A DNA stretch of 64,000 nt, from positions 62,001 to 126,000 of the forward strand of contig NZ_JBBPCC010000017.1 in assembly GCF_038070315.1 (NCBI RefSeq), read 5' to 3'. The notes beneath the pieces were generated by a model. That model had not been told where the DNA came from and made no database searches. It saw nothing but the letters and a program-made list of their open reading frames with translations. The translations under genes were made by a program, and so were the position numbers. Numbering within the stretch: the first letter of the stretch is position 1; every line of letters starts with the position of its first letter. The DNA comes from Paenibacillus_G filicis. GTDB lineage: Bacteria; Bacillota; Bacilli; Paenibacillales; NBRC-103111. Shown in pieces: positions 8,902 to 18,641 of this stretch.

Positions 8902-11900
8902 TTATATTTTAGTAAGCAATCCAGTAACTTCATTTAAACTTTCACTTGATAAATAAGGGACTTGCCCAAAAATTAAACCGGATTCCCCCTGCAACCTAGC
9001 AGACAAATGTCCCTTTCCGAGCAACTTCTCCGCCCCTTTTTCCCCTAAGGAAATCTCCGAAGTCCCAACGCTTTCAACCCTCAGAATTAATCGATTCCCC
9101 AAATTATCCCTTAACTGAACCGGCAAGACATTTGCGTCTGGTCGCTGAGCTGCAAAAATTAAATGTATCCCCGCGGCGCGTGCTTTTACTCCGAGGCGCT
9201 GAACAATGGAGGAAACCGCATTCTTATATTCATCCACAAGCATCCATTCGGCAAACTCGTCGTGGATTAAGAATATAAGTGGCAGCTTTTCATCGGATAC
9301 CTTGGCATTATAATCTTTTAGGTTATTTACTTTGATTCCCTTAAACTTTTGGTACCTGTCATTCATCTCAACGACGAGGTCCTCTAGTATCTTTGTTGCT
9401 TTGTTCTGGTCATCGACAATCCCTTCAACAAGGTGTGGAAGTTCAGCTAGATGCATATAATCGACACCGTATTTAGGATCAATTAAATAAATGTGTGCCA
9501 AATCCTTGCTATTGGTTACGCAGATATCAAGGATTAGATTTTGCAGCAAGACAGATTTACCGCTTCCGGTTGCACCCGCGATGAGTGTGTGTGGAGCATG
9601 CTGAGCTCCGCCTTCAAACTCGCCACCTAAATTTAGGTAGAGAAGTTCCCCATCGATTTCTTTGACACCTATCACAAAGCTCATGTTTAACCCGGATGCA
9701 TTGGTTTGGACCTTCCTTACCTTCCATACATCCGCTAATGATATGCTTTGCCTATGCGGGCGGGCCAGGGAGACAACAATCTCTCCAGGTTGGGCCATGA
9801 TGTTTATGACATCAAGGGCATGTGTCGTAAGAAGAATAGATCTCCTTTTCTCGATATCGTCCACCTTCAACTGGTCTGATCCCTTTAGCCTTATTACAAC
9901 AGCATTTGGCGTCAATCGATGGCCAATTACTTTAGCTTGTAAGTTATAGCTAATCAAAGCCATTCTAAGTTTATTTACTGTTTCAGTAACCCACGATTGG
10001 TCCTCACTAGTTTCTTCCGTGCTTTGGGCATTCTGTAATATCCACGTTGCTAACTGAGCATTCGCCCAAGGAACTTCGCTGCTCATTTCTGCGATAGGTT
10101 TCATTCCCTCTGGGTCCACCGGTTTTGTTCCTTCCCCCTCGTTCACGGGATCGTTTTCCTCTGTATCTCCTTGAGCTTCATCTGTCTCAAAGTCGAACTC
10201 AATTTGATCGTCGTCGGAATTATTAGGGGCATTACTTTGTCCCGCGGCAAGTCCATTATTACTCGCAGCAACAAAGTTGATTCTTGGAGCGGGTAATTTA
10301 GCATTGCTTAACTCCCAAGGCTTGCTTTCGTCAAGCTTCTCCCTGACTTCGATGATCGAGTTCCCGTGATGATAAGCCAAGACTAATTCTCTTACAAGAT
10401 CTCTAGTAAACACTTCTTGATAGGAGTTCTTAGCATTCGTAATGGGATTTCTTTCACTATCTAAAACTGTGTCGGGTAACGTAGACATAAATACATGGGA
10501 ATAACCTTTGATTTCAATGGGAATTTCCCCTGCCCGAATACCCTCACGCAACTCTTCAACAGTAAACGGAGAATTCGGAGCTAATTCGATACCGTCATTT
10601 AACAGATCACTTAATCTAGAAAGCCATAAGTCACGGTCAAGTCGTCCTGGATCACCAAAAAGTGCGTTATCCACTCTTGAGACGGTATCGCGCAACTGTT
10701 TTGAAGAATTTTTTCTCGCTTCAGATACTCCTTTGGCATCGACATACTTTGCTTCAGAAACAAATACTTGAAGATGCGGCTTAGCTTCAACCATTTTAGG
10801 TGCAAGCGCTAAAATATCTGCAATCTGCTCTTCTTTTTGTCCAAGCCAACTTGCATAATCATCAAGGAAAAACCAACCTACAGCCTGTTCTGTTCCCATC
10901 TCGGATTGAAGGATCATCTTACTTAGTACGACACCAATTAATTCACCCGCAAACACACCTCGTTTTGCAGCACGAAGTACGATGTCGCCAGATATTGCAT
11001 TGGCATCCTCAATAAACCGCTCCGTGAGCTGCACTAATTCCACTTCAGTTAACCCTAGGCCTAAAGCATTCAATCTTCTTTTTACAAGTACATTTAACAG
11101 GTTTAATTGAGATTTTGAAGAAACAACAACATTTGAACCATGGGATTTATTGTGCTGGTACTTTATTACTTTCACCCCAAGATTCCTAAGCTGTCTTCGT
11201 TCTAATAATTGATCATAATTGACTACCCATTCGCCTAGCTTGTGAGCTTCATCGAAGATGGCCTTCACCTTATCATTCTGGAACGAAATTTGCCTTGCCG
11301 GTAAAAGGAATGTTCCTGGGTTAACGTCTTTTCCCTTAACAACTGAATAAACCGATGATAAGTAAGACCATCCAACTGAAGGTTGACTTGGACATGCCAA
11401 GTACACCGTAGATTTAAGTTCATCCTTCGCTGTAGATCTTCTTTTTGCCCACCGTGGAGGATAGTGATTAAGTAATTCTGGCATCTGCCTCACCTGGACT
11501 TCATCCCATTCAAGATTGGCTTGCCGCGAGATAACATCTTGCAAGAATACGATATCAGCAAGCTTTCCCTCTTTGGGGTCTAATGCAGTAGCCTCATGTG
11601 CCATGACTCCTACACGGAGGCGTGCCATAAAATCACGGGTTACCTCACTCGCAACAAAGGAATCGGCATCACTATCCGTACTCTCTATCATTTTCATATA
11701 TAATTCATTTAATTTATTTGTATCCCGATGCCTCAAGATCACCTGGCAGCGCACTTCATCTTCAACTTCGTGCATTGCGGCTAGCGAATTTACGATTGTC
11801 TCCGGAAGTCTTGTGGAATCACAGTTGTACAAGACTAAGCTTAGATTCGTCTTTTCGTGCGGTTGAAGATCCAAGTACCGTTCAACTAGGCTAAGAAGTT

Positions 11901-14238
11901 TATTGCTTGCTTCTTTTGGATCTTCATTCGTCTGCATTTCTTCTTCGGTACGCACTGGGCTTTCCATTAAGGTGTAATCATTCTTAACATCTGTAATCGA
12001 AAGGAGCACCGGTTCATGGCCCTTATACCCTATTGCAACTTCTGGATAATAAGGACTTACTATTTCTTCTTTGAGATCCGTAAAGAACAAGCGTTGATCG
12101 CCAAAGTCAACTTGGTCCGATGTTAGAACATAGTTTAGTAAACCAATGACTTGCCGCGCCTTAACTGCCTTTGCTGCCATTCGCATCGGGTGCCATGGAG
12201 CCACAATGGTCATCGGCTTATTCTTATCTCCATCCACTCTGATATTTCCGATATCCATTACAGGCTGCACGATATGAATTCGATTCATATCACCCAAAGC
12301 ATGCTCTTGTAAGGATCGTAAGAACTTATCGTACAGCTCGCTTTGTTCAATCATTGAATCAGAACTAATACCATCAAATAGCCAATCATTTATAGACTGC
12401 TTGTACTTAGTTGAAAAGTTAGCCCATGTTTCTTTTAGAGCATCATAATCGCTCTGAGAAAGTCTGGCCTCTTCAAGCAACTTCTTCAGGTTATTTAAGA
12501 TTAGTTTTTGCAAGTCAGTTGTTTTTGCATATACTCCAACTAGGGAACCCCTATCTTGTCCGAATACCGCTTGAATTGTACCGACATCGCTCAAAGATAA
12601 CCCCTGTAACTTACCTTTTTTGCTAACAGGATTTTGTGATACACTAGAATAAGAGAAAGGGTGCTCAGCAAGTCTCCTTAAATCATCGTGAAGCTCAAGC
12701 CCAATCTCTTGAGGGTTACCTTGCCACACCAGTTTCACTTCATTTTTTTGCTTTGATCCCTGCAAGTCAAGGTAACTAAGCTCTATGTAGAATACGATTT
12801 GAATAGCTGCTTTTGCAGTTGAGGTGTTCTTTTTGTAGCCTTTCTTCTGTTTGGCCTCTGATACTAACTCATCGTATTTAAACAAATGATACGTTTCCCA
12901 ATTTACTTGCCAGTTGGTTAACTTCTCAAGCCCCCTGTAAGCAGTGCAAAACGCCATACCTATATCTTCATTAAGGTCCAACCAAGCTTTTTTACTCGTT
13001 GTCTTCTGTGTCCGGATTCTTAGAGTCTTCTCCCCAATAAAGTTATCGCATTGAGTAAAGAGGCGCTCAGTTACCTCTAATAAACCAACTAAAAAATCAG
13101 TACATTCAATCGCCTTTCCATAAACGAAACGATCCCATTCTGCTTTTAGTGCCTTGTCTGTCTCCAAGTTATGACGGTGCTTATCGTAAAATTCCTTGTC
13201 TTCCTCTGTAGCTTCCTTCGCTTTTTTCTTTTGAAAAAGTTCGTTTAAATTATCAAGATAAAGAATCTCCGCATCCGTTAAAGTATCTGGAAACTCATCA
13301 TCATATAATTGCTGAGTTTTATCTGCCAGATTTACCTTCATTGGCTTTAATTCAAAAAATAGAAGGTTGACTTTATCCGTCTCCCATTCTAACTCCGAAA
13401 GGTTCTCCGCCGCGGTAGACCAGCTCACATTGGATTCAATGAACAATTCCATAATTGGTTGAACAGACGGATCGATTTGGCTTTTTACCTTTTCGTAAGA
13501 AGCCTGAATCTCACTGTTCTCGATGATTTGACGATTCGAATGTTGCTTATATAGATAACAAGCCCTTTTGTTATATGCATCTGTAAAGAGCTTCTTCCAC
13601 CTACTAGCATGGCCCAAAGCATTCTCTGGGATTGCATCAAAGTAATAAGAATCACGTGGAATGCGAAGTGCAGGTAACGCCCAACCAAGCGCCCTAACAA
13701 CAGGAATGCCATTCTCCGCAATTCTTTCACGTACTTTTACAGTAAACTCACTAAATTCCTCAAGGCTGCATTCATTTGCCTCTTGCAAACCTTTCAACGC
13801 TTGTTGCCAATGCTTTTTTTGCTCATCGCTTAGAGGGAGGTCGTTACTTGCCACTTGAACCCATATATCTGGGTTACTCTTGAGATCCCCTGCCCCAACC
13901 CTTGTTATATCTCTTAGCGATTGCCCTTGATCATCGTTCGTGTTCGCTAATAAGATAGCTGGCTTATCACAAGAAGCATTTCTCCAATAAGTTGTCTTCT
14001 CGTCAGTAACCATTTCAGAAGGCAAACTGCCGCCCTCAACTAATTTCCGAGGGACTTTTATGGCCATAGTCGAGACTAGCTGCATATCTTGGCTTATCGT
14101 TTTACATATATTGGTGACCTGATCTCCGGTAAGGCGATCCAATAAGAAACGTGCAATTCCCTCTTCAGATTGGCTATTTTGTAATTGCCGGCGAAGATAT
14201 TCAGTCGCTACCTTTCCAATTAACTCTAGTTGGTTCAT
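8902..14238 (-). CDS. Giant FtsK/HerA-like DNA translocase of a Dnd/Ssp-like restriction module
   Basis: A 1778-aa protein. The last ~300 residues are an FtsK/SpoIIIE-type motor: Walker A LIAGATGSGKSVLLQ (near 1556), LIDPKYGVDY, Walker B LIFLIHDEFAEWM (near 1660) and AAQRPDANVLPVQLRDNLGN. An acidic low-complexity linker near residues 1345-1390 separates this motor from a long N-terminal part with no recognised domain. Size and C-terminal motor match DptH/SspH-type restriction proteins of DNA phosphorothioation systems; that is resemblance of architecture, not proof. The ATG at 14238 overlaps the upstream stop by four bases (ATGA) and has GGAGG in front, so it is coupled to the preceding gene. 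Confidence 0.75.
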   Translation of the reverse strand: MNQLELIGKVATEYLRRQLQNSQSEEGIARFLLDRLTGDQVTNICKTISQDMQLVSTMAIKVPRKLVEGGSLPSEMVTDEKTTYWRNASCDKPAILLANTNDDQGQSLRDITRVGAGDLKSNPDIWVQVASNDLPLSDEQKKHWQQALKGLQEANECSLEEFSEFTVKVRERIAENGIPVVRALGWALPALRIPRDSYYFDAIPENALGHASRWKKLFTDAYNKRACYLYKQHSNRQIIENSEIQASYEKVKSQIDPSVQPIMELFIESNVSWSTAAENLSELEWETDKVNLLFFELKPMKVNLADKTQQLYDDEFPDTLTDAEILYLDNLNELFQKKKAKEATEEDKEFYDKHRHNLETDKALKAEWDRFVYGKAIECTDFLVGLLEVTERLFTQCDNFIGEKTLRIRTQKTTSKKAWLDLNEDIGMAFCTAYRGLEKLTNWQVNWETYHLFKYDELVSEAKQKKGYKKNTSTAKAAIQIVFYIELSYLDLQGSKQKNEVKLVWQGNPQEIGLELHDDLRRLAEHPFSYSSVSQNPVSKKGKLQGLSLSDVGTIQAVFGQDRGSLVGVYAKTTDLQKLILNNLKKLLEEARLSQSDYDALKETWANFSTKYKQSINDWLFDGISSDSMIEQSELYDKFLRSLQEHALGDMNRIHIVQPVMDIGNIRVDGDKNKPMTIVAPWHPMRMAAKAVKARQVIGLLNYVLTSDQVDFGDQRLFFTDLKEEIVSPYYPEVAIGYKGHEPVLLSITDVKNDYTLMESPVRTEEEMQTNEDPKEASNKLLSLVERYLDLQPHEKTNLSLVLYNCDSTRLPETIVNSLAAMHEVEDEVRCQVILRHRDTNKLNELYMKMIESTDSDADSFVASEVTRDFMARLRVGVMAHEATALDPKEGKLADIVFLQDVISRQANLEWDEVQVRQMPELLNHYPPRWAKRRSTAKDELKSTVYLACPSQPSVGWSYLSSVYSVVKGKDVNPGTFLLPARQISFQNDKVKAIFDEAHKLGEWVVNYDQLLERRQLRNLGVKVIKYQHNKSHGSNVVVSSKSQLNLLNVLVKRRLNALGLGLTEVELVQLTERFIEDANAISGDIVLRAAKRGVFAGELIGVVLSKMILQSEMGTEQAVGWFFLDDYASWLGQKEEQIADILALAPKMVEAKPHLQVFVSEAKYVDAKGVSEARKNSSKQLRDTVSRVDNALFGDPGRLDRDLWLSRLSDLLNDGIELAPNSPFTVEELREGIRAGEIPIEIKGYSHVFMSTLPDTVLDSERNPITNAKNSYQEVFTRDLVRELVLAYHHGNSIIEVREKLDESKPWELSNAKLPAPRINFVAASNNGLAAGQSNAPNNSDDDQIEFDFETDEAQGDTEENDPVNEGEGTKPVDPEGMKPIAEMSSEVPWANAQLATWILQNAQSTEETSEDQSWVTETVNKLRMALISYNLQAKVIGHRLTPNAVVIRLKGSDQLKVDDIEKRRSILLTTHALDVINIMAQPGEIVVSLARPHRQSISLADVWKVRKVQTNASGLNMSFVIGVKEIDGELLYLNLGGEFEGGAQHAPHTLIAGATGSGKSVLLQNLILDICVTNSKDLAHIYLIDPKYGVDYMHLAELPHLVEGIVDDQNKATKILEDLVVEMNDRYQKFKGIKVNNLKDYNAKVSDEKLPLIFLIHDEFAEWMLVDEYKNAVSSIVQRLGVKARAAGIHLIFAAQRPDANVLPVQLRDNLGNRLILRVESVGTSEISLGEKGAEKLLGKGHLSARLQGESGLIFGQVPYLSSESLNEVTGLLTKI

Positions 14239-15779
14239 GGTAATACTTCCTCCTGAATCCCAAAGGGATTTTCTACATATGCGCATGCATCAGATAATCT
14301 GCGTAGTAACCCCATACTTGCCAATCGTTGCTCAAGTCGTCTTGCATTGTCAGAGAACGCTTCTAAATCTGCTCTCCCAGCCTCCGTCAATTCAAGAGCC
14401 TGCTTATCGCCAATGATAAAACCATATTTTTCATACAATTTATCTAAGAAGTCTTGGAATTCCATTCTCTTCGGAACAACGCACAGTACCAAAGATTTCA
14501 AAAGCATATCTTGGGGAGCATAACGTAGTCTTCGTGCGCCTCTTCTTGACGAGAGTCCTATTTCTTTTCCCCAGACACCGTGAAATTTATCGACGTGTTG
14601 CTTGTGTCTATTAATTGCTGCAGAAACAAACATATTAATTAAATCATCGGGTGAATTCGCTGACTCAACCTCACTCTCTTTGTTATCTTTCGGCCAAGCA
14701 AATTCATTTTTCAGTACAGTGATTGCCTCATGTATGTCCGTAACTTGATTCCAAGACTCCGTTTCGACAACCTGTCTGATATATGCCTCTACAGCTCTCC
14801 GAGACATATTGTTATGCTCAATGAAAGAATCAGAAGATAGTTCTCTGATGATTGTTTTCTTCGGAGAAACAATCTCTAAGATAAATGTTAGTTTGTTAGT
14901 ATCACCTAAGACGGCCTTCGCCCTGTTTAAACTGTACATTATCAAATGAAGTCCGGTTATGTTTACAAGGTGCGGAATCGCATCGTAATTCGGAATATTG
15001 CTTTCTAACAAACTTAACCAATCATCTGCGAGTAATTCATAGTCAGCCAATTCTGGATAAGGCAAATAAACTCCGGTTCGAAGAGGAGATGAACTTACCA
15101 CGTCTTTCGGTTCTAGCGCTGCAACTAATCGATTAAACTTATTTAATGGGTTTAAGACGCTTTTCTGTAGGTTTGCGAGTATTTGAACCCCTTTGTCGCT
15201 TCTCGTCAACATTAAATACAACAGCTCACCAGTTCTACCAAAAAATCTTCGATCATTAGTGAAGCCATTATCTTTTACATTAAGGTCTTCATACAAACAG
15301 TCCGGACCGTATGGAAAAATAAATTGTGAGCTCCACCGTTTGTTGTTCTCACCCTCAATTGTTGTTTCTCGAAGAAACTGAATCACCGATGCGAAATCCC
15401 CAAAGTTTGAGAACCTTTTTTCTAGGTATTTGAAATCGGCGTTAACGATGCCGGCTTGTCCCTTTCCCATAACTTCGTACCACTGTAACCAGGCTTCTTT
15501 ATCATCGTATCTATACTTACTTGATATTAGGGTTAATTGAGGGTTATTAAACAAGATGTTCCGTAAGTAGAGTCTTGATTTGGGTGAATACGCCAATTTG
15601 TTTGGTTCGGATTCAACAAATGCTCGGCCAGACTCAAGTTCAGATTGAAGAACATTTAAAAATTCCATGAAACAAAGCCATGGGGTTTGCTCATCATATA
15701 ATCTGTGGCCCCAGATCGCCTCATCTACCCACATATCTGCGTCAATCTTTGTCGGGCGCGGAAGTCTTTCATTATTCAT
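14235..15779 (-). CDS. Uncharacterised 514-aa partner, DptG-position protein
   Basis: I recognise no domain or catalytic motif in this mostly helical 514-aa protein. It sits between a P-loop NTPase and the giant FtsK-like motor, the place held by DptG in Dnd restriction modules. The start at 15779 overlaps the stop of the upstream gene by 8 bases, has GTGGAGG upstream and begins MNNERLPRPTKID; the frame is open 10 codons further without support. The four-base overlap with the next gene shows it is made together with the translocase. Function unknown; an adaptor or scaffold of the restriction complex is a guess from position. Confidence 0.6.
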   Translation of the reverse strand: MNNERLPRPTKIDADMWVDEAIWGHRLYDEQTPWLCFMEFLNVLQSELESGRAFVESEPNKLAYSPKSRLYLRNILFNNPQLTLISSKYRYDDKEAWLQWYEVMGKGQAGIVNADFKYLEKRFSNFGDFASVIQFLRETTIEGENNKRWSSQFIFPYGPDCLYEDLNVKDNGFTNDRRFFGRTGELLYLMLTRSDKGVQILANLQKSVLNPLNKFNRLVAALEPKDVVSSSPLRTGVYLPYPELADYELLADDWLSLLESNIPNYDAIPHLVNITGLHLIMYSLNRAKAVLGDTNKLTFILEIVSPKKTIIRELSSDSFIEHNNMSRRAVEAYIRQVVETESWNQVTDIHEAITVLKNEFAWPKDNKESEVESANSPDDLINMFVSAAINRHKQHVDKFHGVWGKEIGLSSRRGARRLRYAPQDMLLKSLVLCVVPKRMEFQDFLDKLYEKYGFIIGDKQALELTEAGRADLEAFSDNARRLEQRLASMGLLRRLSDACAYVENPFGIQEEVLP

Positions 15780-17610
15780 CGTAGTTAACCTCCACGATTC
15801 TGTCGTCAATCAAGCCGTCTTGATTTAGTCGAATGATTCTAAATGATAAATCACTTTCATCATCCGAATCTTCTTCATCTATTCTACGGCGCTCCTCTAG
15901 TCTTTTAAGAAGCTTGCTTTTAAAACCCAGGATATCTTCATAACACTCCCTGGAAAAACTCCCCGGCAATGCACCCTCGGCAACCCGCGAAAGAAACTCA
16001 TAGCGAACCAACTGGAGCGGTAGTTCAACTGTAGCAACAGAAGATGATAACTTCACTTCTATCACGAGCTTGCCATTTGCATTCATTCGGATCTGCATGC
16101 TTTCCCCGCGTTTTTTCGGTACCGAAATACTCTCTTCAAAAATTCTACTTACCTTCGCTTGGGAATGGCTTCCAGACGTAGCCAAAATCAATTCATCATT
16201 GTTCTTTGCTAACAGACCTGTAAAAATTCGATTTAACCCCTGGGAAATCCTCGAAGTTATTTGCGTAGCTACCTTGCCGTCTTTAGCCACTCTGTAAACA
16301 TCAGACAAAAATTCCCCAGCGTATTGGAAGGTTGTAAGATGCCAAAGTTTAAGGTCATTCTCTTTTTCTCTAGAGATTACAAAAAATAACCTTTGCCTTT
16401 GGGATCGGAGAGATTCTAAAAAGTTTTCACCGCTATCTAATACGCCTTCTAGGTATTCTTTTTGATTAGCACGGAAAGTCTGGTCGGCACCGTAGTATGT
16501 ATCGTTTAGCACAAGATCTTCGTAGTAAGGTAGAAGTTCAGGGTCGTCCTCACCAAAGATTAAGATGTTATCGATCGTATTACTTGTCTCGTAACCAATA
16601 CCAAACTTTCCGAGTGCAGCAAATACATCAGTAGATTCGCGACGTCTTTCTGTGAGATTCTCACCCAAAATATTTCGGTAAACACTTGCAAGCGATGTTT
16701 TATTTTCCTCAACTATTTTAGCAGCATCAGAACACGACATAAGTCGATCCTTGGCCTCCGGATGACCAAGAAGCATGTTTGACACTAAGAGGAGTAGTTG
16801 TCTTATAGGAAGGTGCACACCGTTTAACTCGCATAACTCCAAAAGATCGGTGACTCGCGATCTAATCAGCTGTTCGTCTTTATTCCCTTCGAGACGATTA
16901 CGGTTCTCCCATATAGGACACGTCTTGCCCGTTTGAGCATTTTCTCTCAAAGAGCACTGGTTACAATCATTCCACCCGGGATGTTGCAGTACAACATCCA
17001 CAATTTGAGGAAAGAGTCTCGCCGCGCTTATTTGGCTTAAATTGTATAGTCTTAGGTTGAACCCGCTTTTTTCTTTAATTTCAGTAACCAACAAATCTTC
17101 CACGCACTGTTTTACTTGTACAGTTAGTGGGTCGGTGCCAAGATGCTTCCAGGCTTCAATAAGCTGCCCATCGTTTGCAGCAACTAAAAACACATTACCA
17201 TCGTTTGGATTAAGGACCGAGTTAACGAACTGATTTAAGATACCTCTTTCCTCATCCTTCAGCTCGCTTAAATCCTTAATAACATAAAGTTTCTTAGAAT
17301 TTGGCAAATCTAATTCTTTCACCTTATCGTCATTCTGCCAAACTTGTAGCGAACCGCCTAAAGCTAACCAAACTTCTCTGCAGTTATATGTCTTCCCATC
17401 CCCAGCCGTTCCAGTCAGTATTACAGACTTAGGACTAGAGGATTTATAGTTTTCAATAAGTTCATTTAAATAAACAGATTCTACGATTATTGGATGGATA
17501 TTTTTCCGCTTAATTATTCTATGAATCGCTTCATCATACATATTATCGTTACGCGGAATTGGTCCATATTGTCGGAGAAAACCAATCCATTCCGATTGAA
17601 CTATAGTCAT
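15772..17610 (-). CDS. P-loop NTPase with Cys cluster, DptF-position protein
   Basis: A 612-aa NTPase. Walker A is LTGTAGDGKTYNCRE (near residue 63); KLYVIKDLSE and FLVAANDGQL follow as likely Walker B and sensor strands. A possible zinc-binding set, CNQCSLREN...CPI, lies near residue 216. The C-terminus is charged and acidic. It starts a three-gene unit (612, 514, 1778 aa) whose members overlap. ATG at 17610 has AAGGTGG upstream. The glycine-rich loop differs from the one I remember for DptF (GSSGDGKSE), so equating it with DptF is only positional. A terminator hairpin lies just upstream, so the triad probably has its own promoter. Confidence 0.65.
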   Translation of the reverse strand: MTIVQSEWIGFLRQYGPIPRNDNMYDEAIHRIIKRKNIHPIIVESVYLNELIENYKSSSPKSVILTGTAGDGKTYNCREVWLALGGSLQVWQNDDKVKELDLPNSKKLYVIKDLSELKDEERGILNQFVNSVLNPNDGNVFLVAANDGQLIEAWKHLGTDPLTVQVKQCVEDLLVTEIKEKSGFNLRLYNLSQISAARLFPQIVDVVLQHPGWNDCNQCSLRENAQTGKTCPIWENRNRLEGNKDEQLIRSRVTDLLELCELNGVHLPIRQLLLLVSNMLLGHPEAKDRLMSCSDAAKIVEENKTSLASVYRNILGENLTERRRESTDVFAALGKFGIGYETSNTIDNILIFGEDDPELLPYYEDLVLNDTYYGADQTFRANQKEYLEGVLDSGENFLESLRSQRQRLFFVISREKENDLKLWHLTTFQYAGEFLSDVYRVAKDGKVATQITSRISQGLNRIFTGLLAKNNDELILATSGSHSQAKVSRIFEESISVPKKRGESMQIRMNANGKLVIEVKLSSSVATVELPLQLVRYEFLSRVAEGALPGSFSRECYEDILGFKSKLLKRLEERRRIDEEDSDDESDLSFRIIRLNQDGLIDDRIVEVNYDE

Positions 17611-17722
17611 TTTGTACTACCACCTTATCAGAAAATGGTTCCTATGATTCATTCGACACCTTCCAACTAATTTCCTGTTAGTATTACAAATATTCACAAT
17701 CCCTTCAGGTCCTATAAAACCG

Positions 17723-17750
17723 TAAAAAACCGCCGATTAATCGACGGTTT
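17723..17750 (-). terminator. Intrinsic terminator after the PP-loop gene
   Basis: On the minus strand a GC-containing palindromic stem (AACCGTCGAT/ATCGGCGGTT, one G-T pair) is followed by six Ts. It lies 9 bp after the PP-loop gene stop and separates the two halves of the cluster. Confidence 0.75.
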
Positions 17751-17758
17751 GGTATATC

Positions 17759-18637
17759 TTATGAAAATGAACATACACATGGAATATCTGCATCTGCTTT
17801 AAACAAAAATTTTTCGAAACCTTCCGCTTCCATGACTTCGCGGAACTGCTTCATCGTATAAGACCCGCCGTTCTTCTTCAGAATAGATACATCCTTTTGA
17901 AGAGTAGCCCTAAATCGCTCTTCCATCTCTTCTTGTTCTTGATAACGCTCTGGCCAAATTGCATATAATAGAGCATAATGCTGATAACCTCCACGCACAC
18001 ACCTTCCAGCACAGTTTGCGTGAGAAAATCCTTTGATGCCATTTCTTAAAACAATTCTGGCATTTTCATTTCCTTCGTTCAACGCTAGCTGCTCTGCAAT
18101 ATTGTACATTCGAGGTAACTCAATGCCCCATTCGTCACGTATGATTCCTTTGGCGTCGAGATCTTCCCTAAACAATTCAATCAATGGAAACCGAGTCTCA
18201 ATAGGTTCTAATGGGAAATGAGCATAAAAATCTTTCAAGTTCTCAGCCCGATGCTTCTCGTGAGGACCAATTCCAAAATACAAAATGGGTTCTAGGTTCC
18301 TTTCATTCCTTAATTCATCTTCCAAGAAAATAATGGTTTGCCTTACTTTTAGTTCTTCTGAGCACTTGGCCAAACGCGCATTTCCAAGAAAACGCTCATC
18401 GTAAAATACTTCTTCTGGAGTTCTTCCATCGAGTCTCTCCGTAATTTCCAAACCAATATGGTTCGAAACTTCCTCCATAAACCGGTAATTGTCTTTATCT
18501 TCCCATAAAGTGTTTGTGAAAAACAAAATGCAGTTCTCTTTACCGTAGGTTTGCACCATATGATAAGCGACATATGCACTCCCGGCTCCGCCGCTAAACA
18601 TTGCCACATGTATAACTTTTTTTTCTTTGGTGTCCAT
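17759..18637 (-). CDS. PAPS-reductase-like PP-loop enzyme with Cys cluster (DndC-like position)
   Basis: A 292-aa member of the adenine-nucleotide alpha-hydrolase/PAPS reductase superfamily. The PP-loop is MFSGGAGSAYVAY (near 13), where the usual Asp of SGGxDS is Gly. It also has LFFTNTLWEDKDNYRF, AKCSEELKVRQ (near 90), NCAGRCVRGG (near 210) and a C-terminal CVCSFS, which together could hold an Fe-S cluster. DndC and SspD, the sulfur-inserting enzymes of DNA phosphorothioation, belong to this superfamily, but this protein is shorter than DndC. It follows the large NTPase by 4 bp. Sulfur transfer to DNA is a hypothesis; another nucleotide modification is possible. Confidence 0.75.
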   Translation of the reverse strand: MDTKEKKVIHVAMFSGGAGSAYVAYHMVQTYGKENCILFFTNTLWEDKDNYRFMEEVSNHIGLEITERLDGRTPEEVFYDERFLGNARLAKCSEELKVRQTIIFLEDELRNERNLEPILYFGIGPHEKHRAENLKDFYAHFPLEPIETRFPLIELFREDLDAKGIIRDEWGIELPRMYNIAEQLALNEGNENARIVLRNGIKGFSHANCAGRCVRGGYQHYALLYAIWPERYQEQEEMEERFRATLQKDVSILKKNGGSYTMKQFREVMEAEGFEKFLFKADADIPCVCSFS

Positions 18638-18641
18638 CGTA

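Noticed and set aside
8902..17610. Confident DptF-DptG-DptH naming
   Set aside because: Order and sizes fit, but the Walker A of the first protein differs from the DptF form I remember and the middle protein has no motif, so only position supports it.
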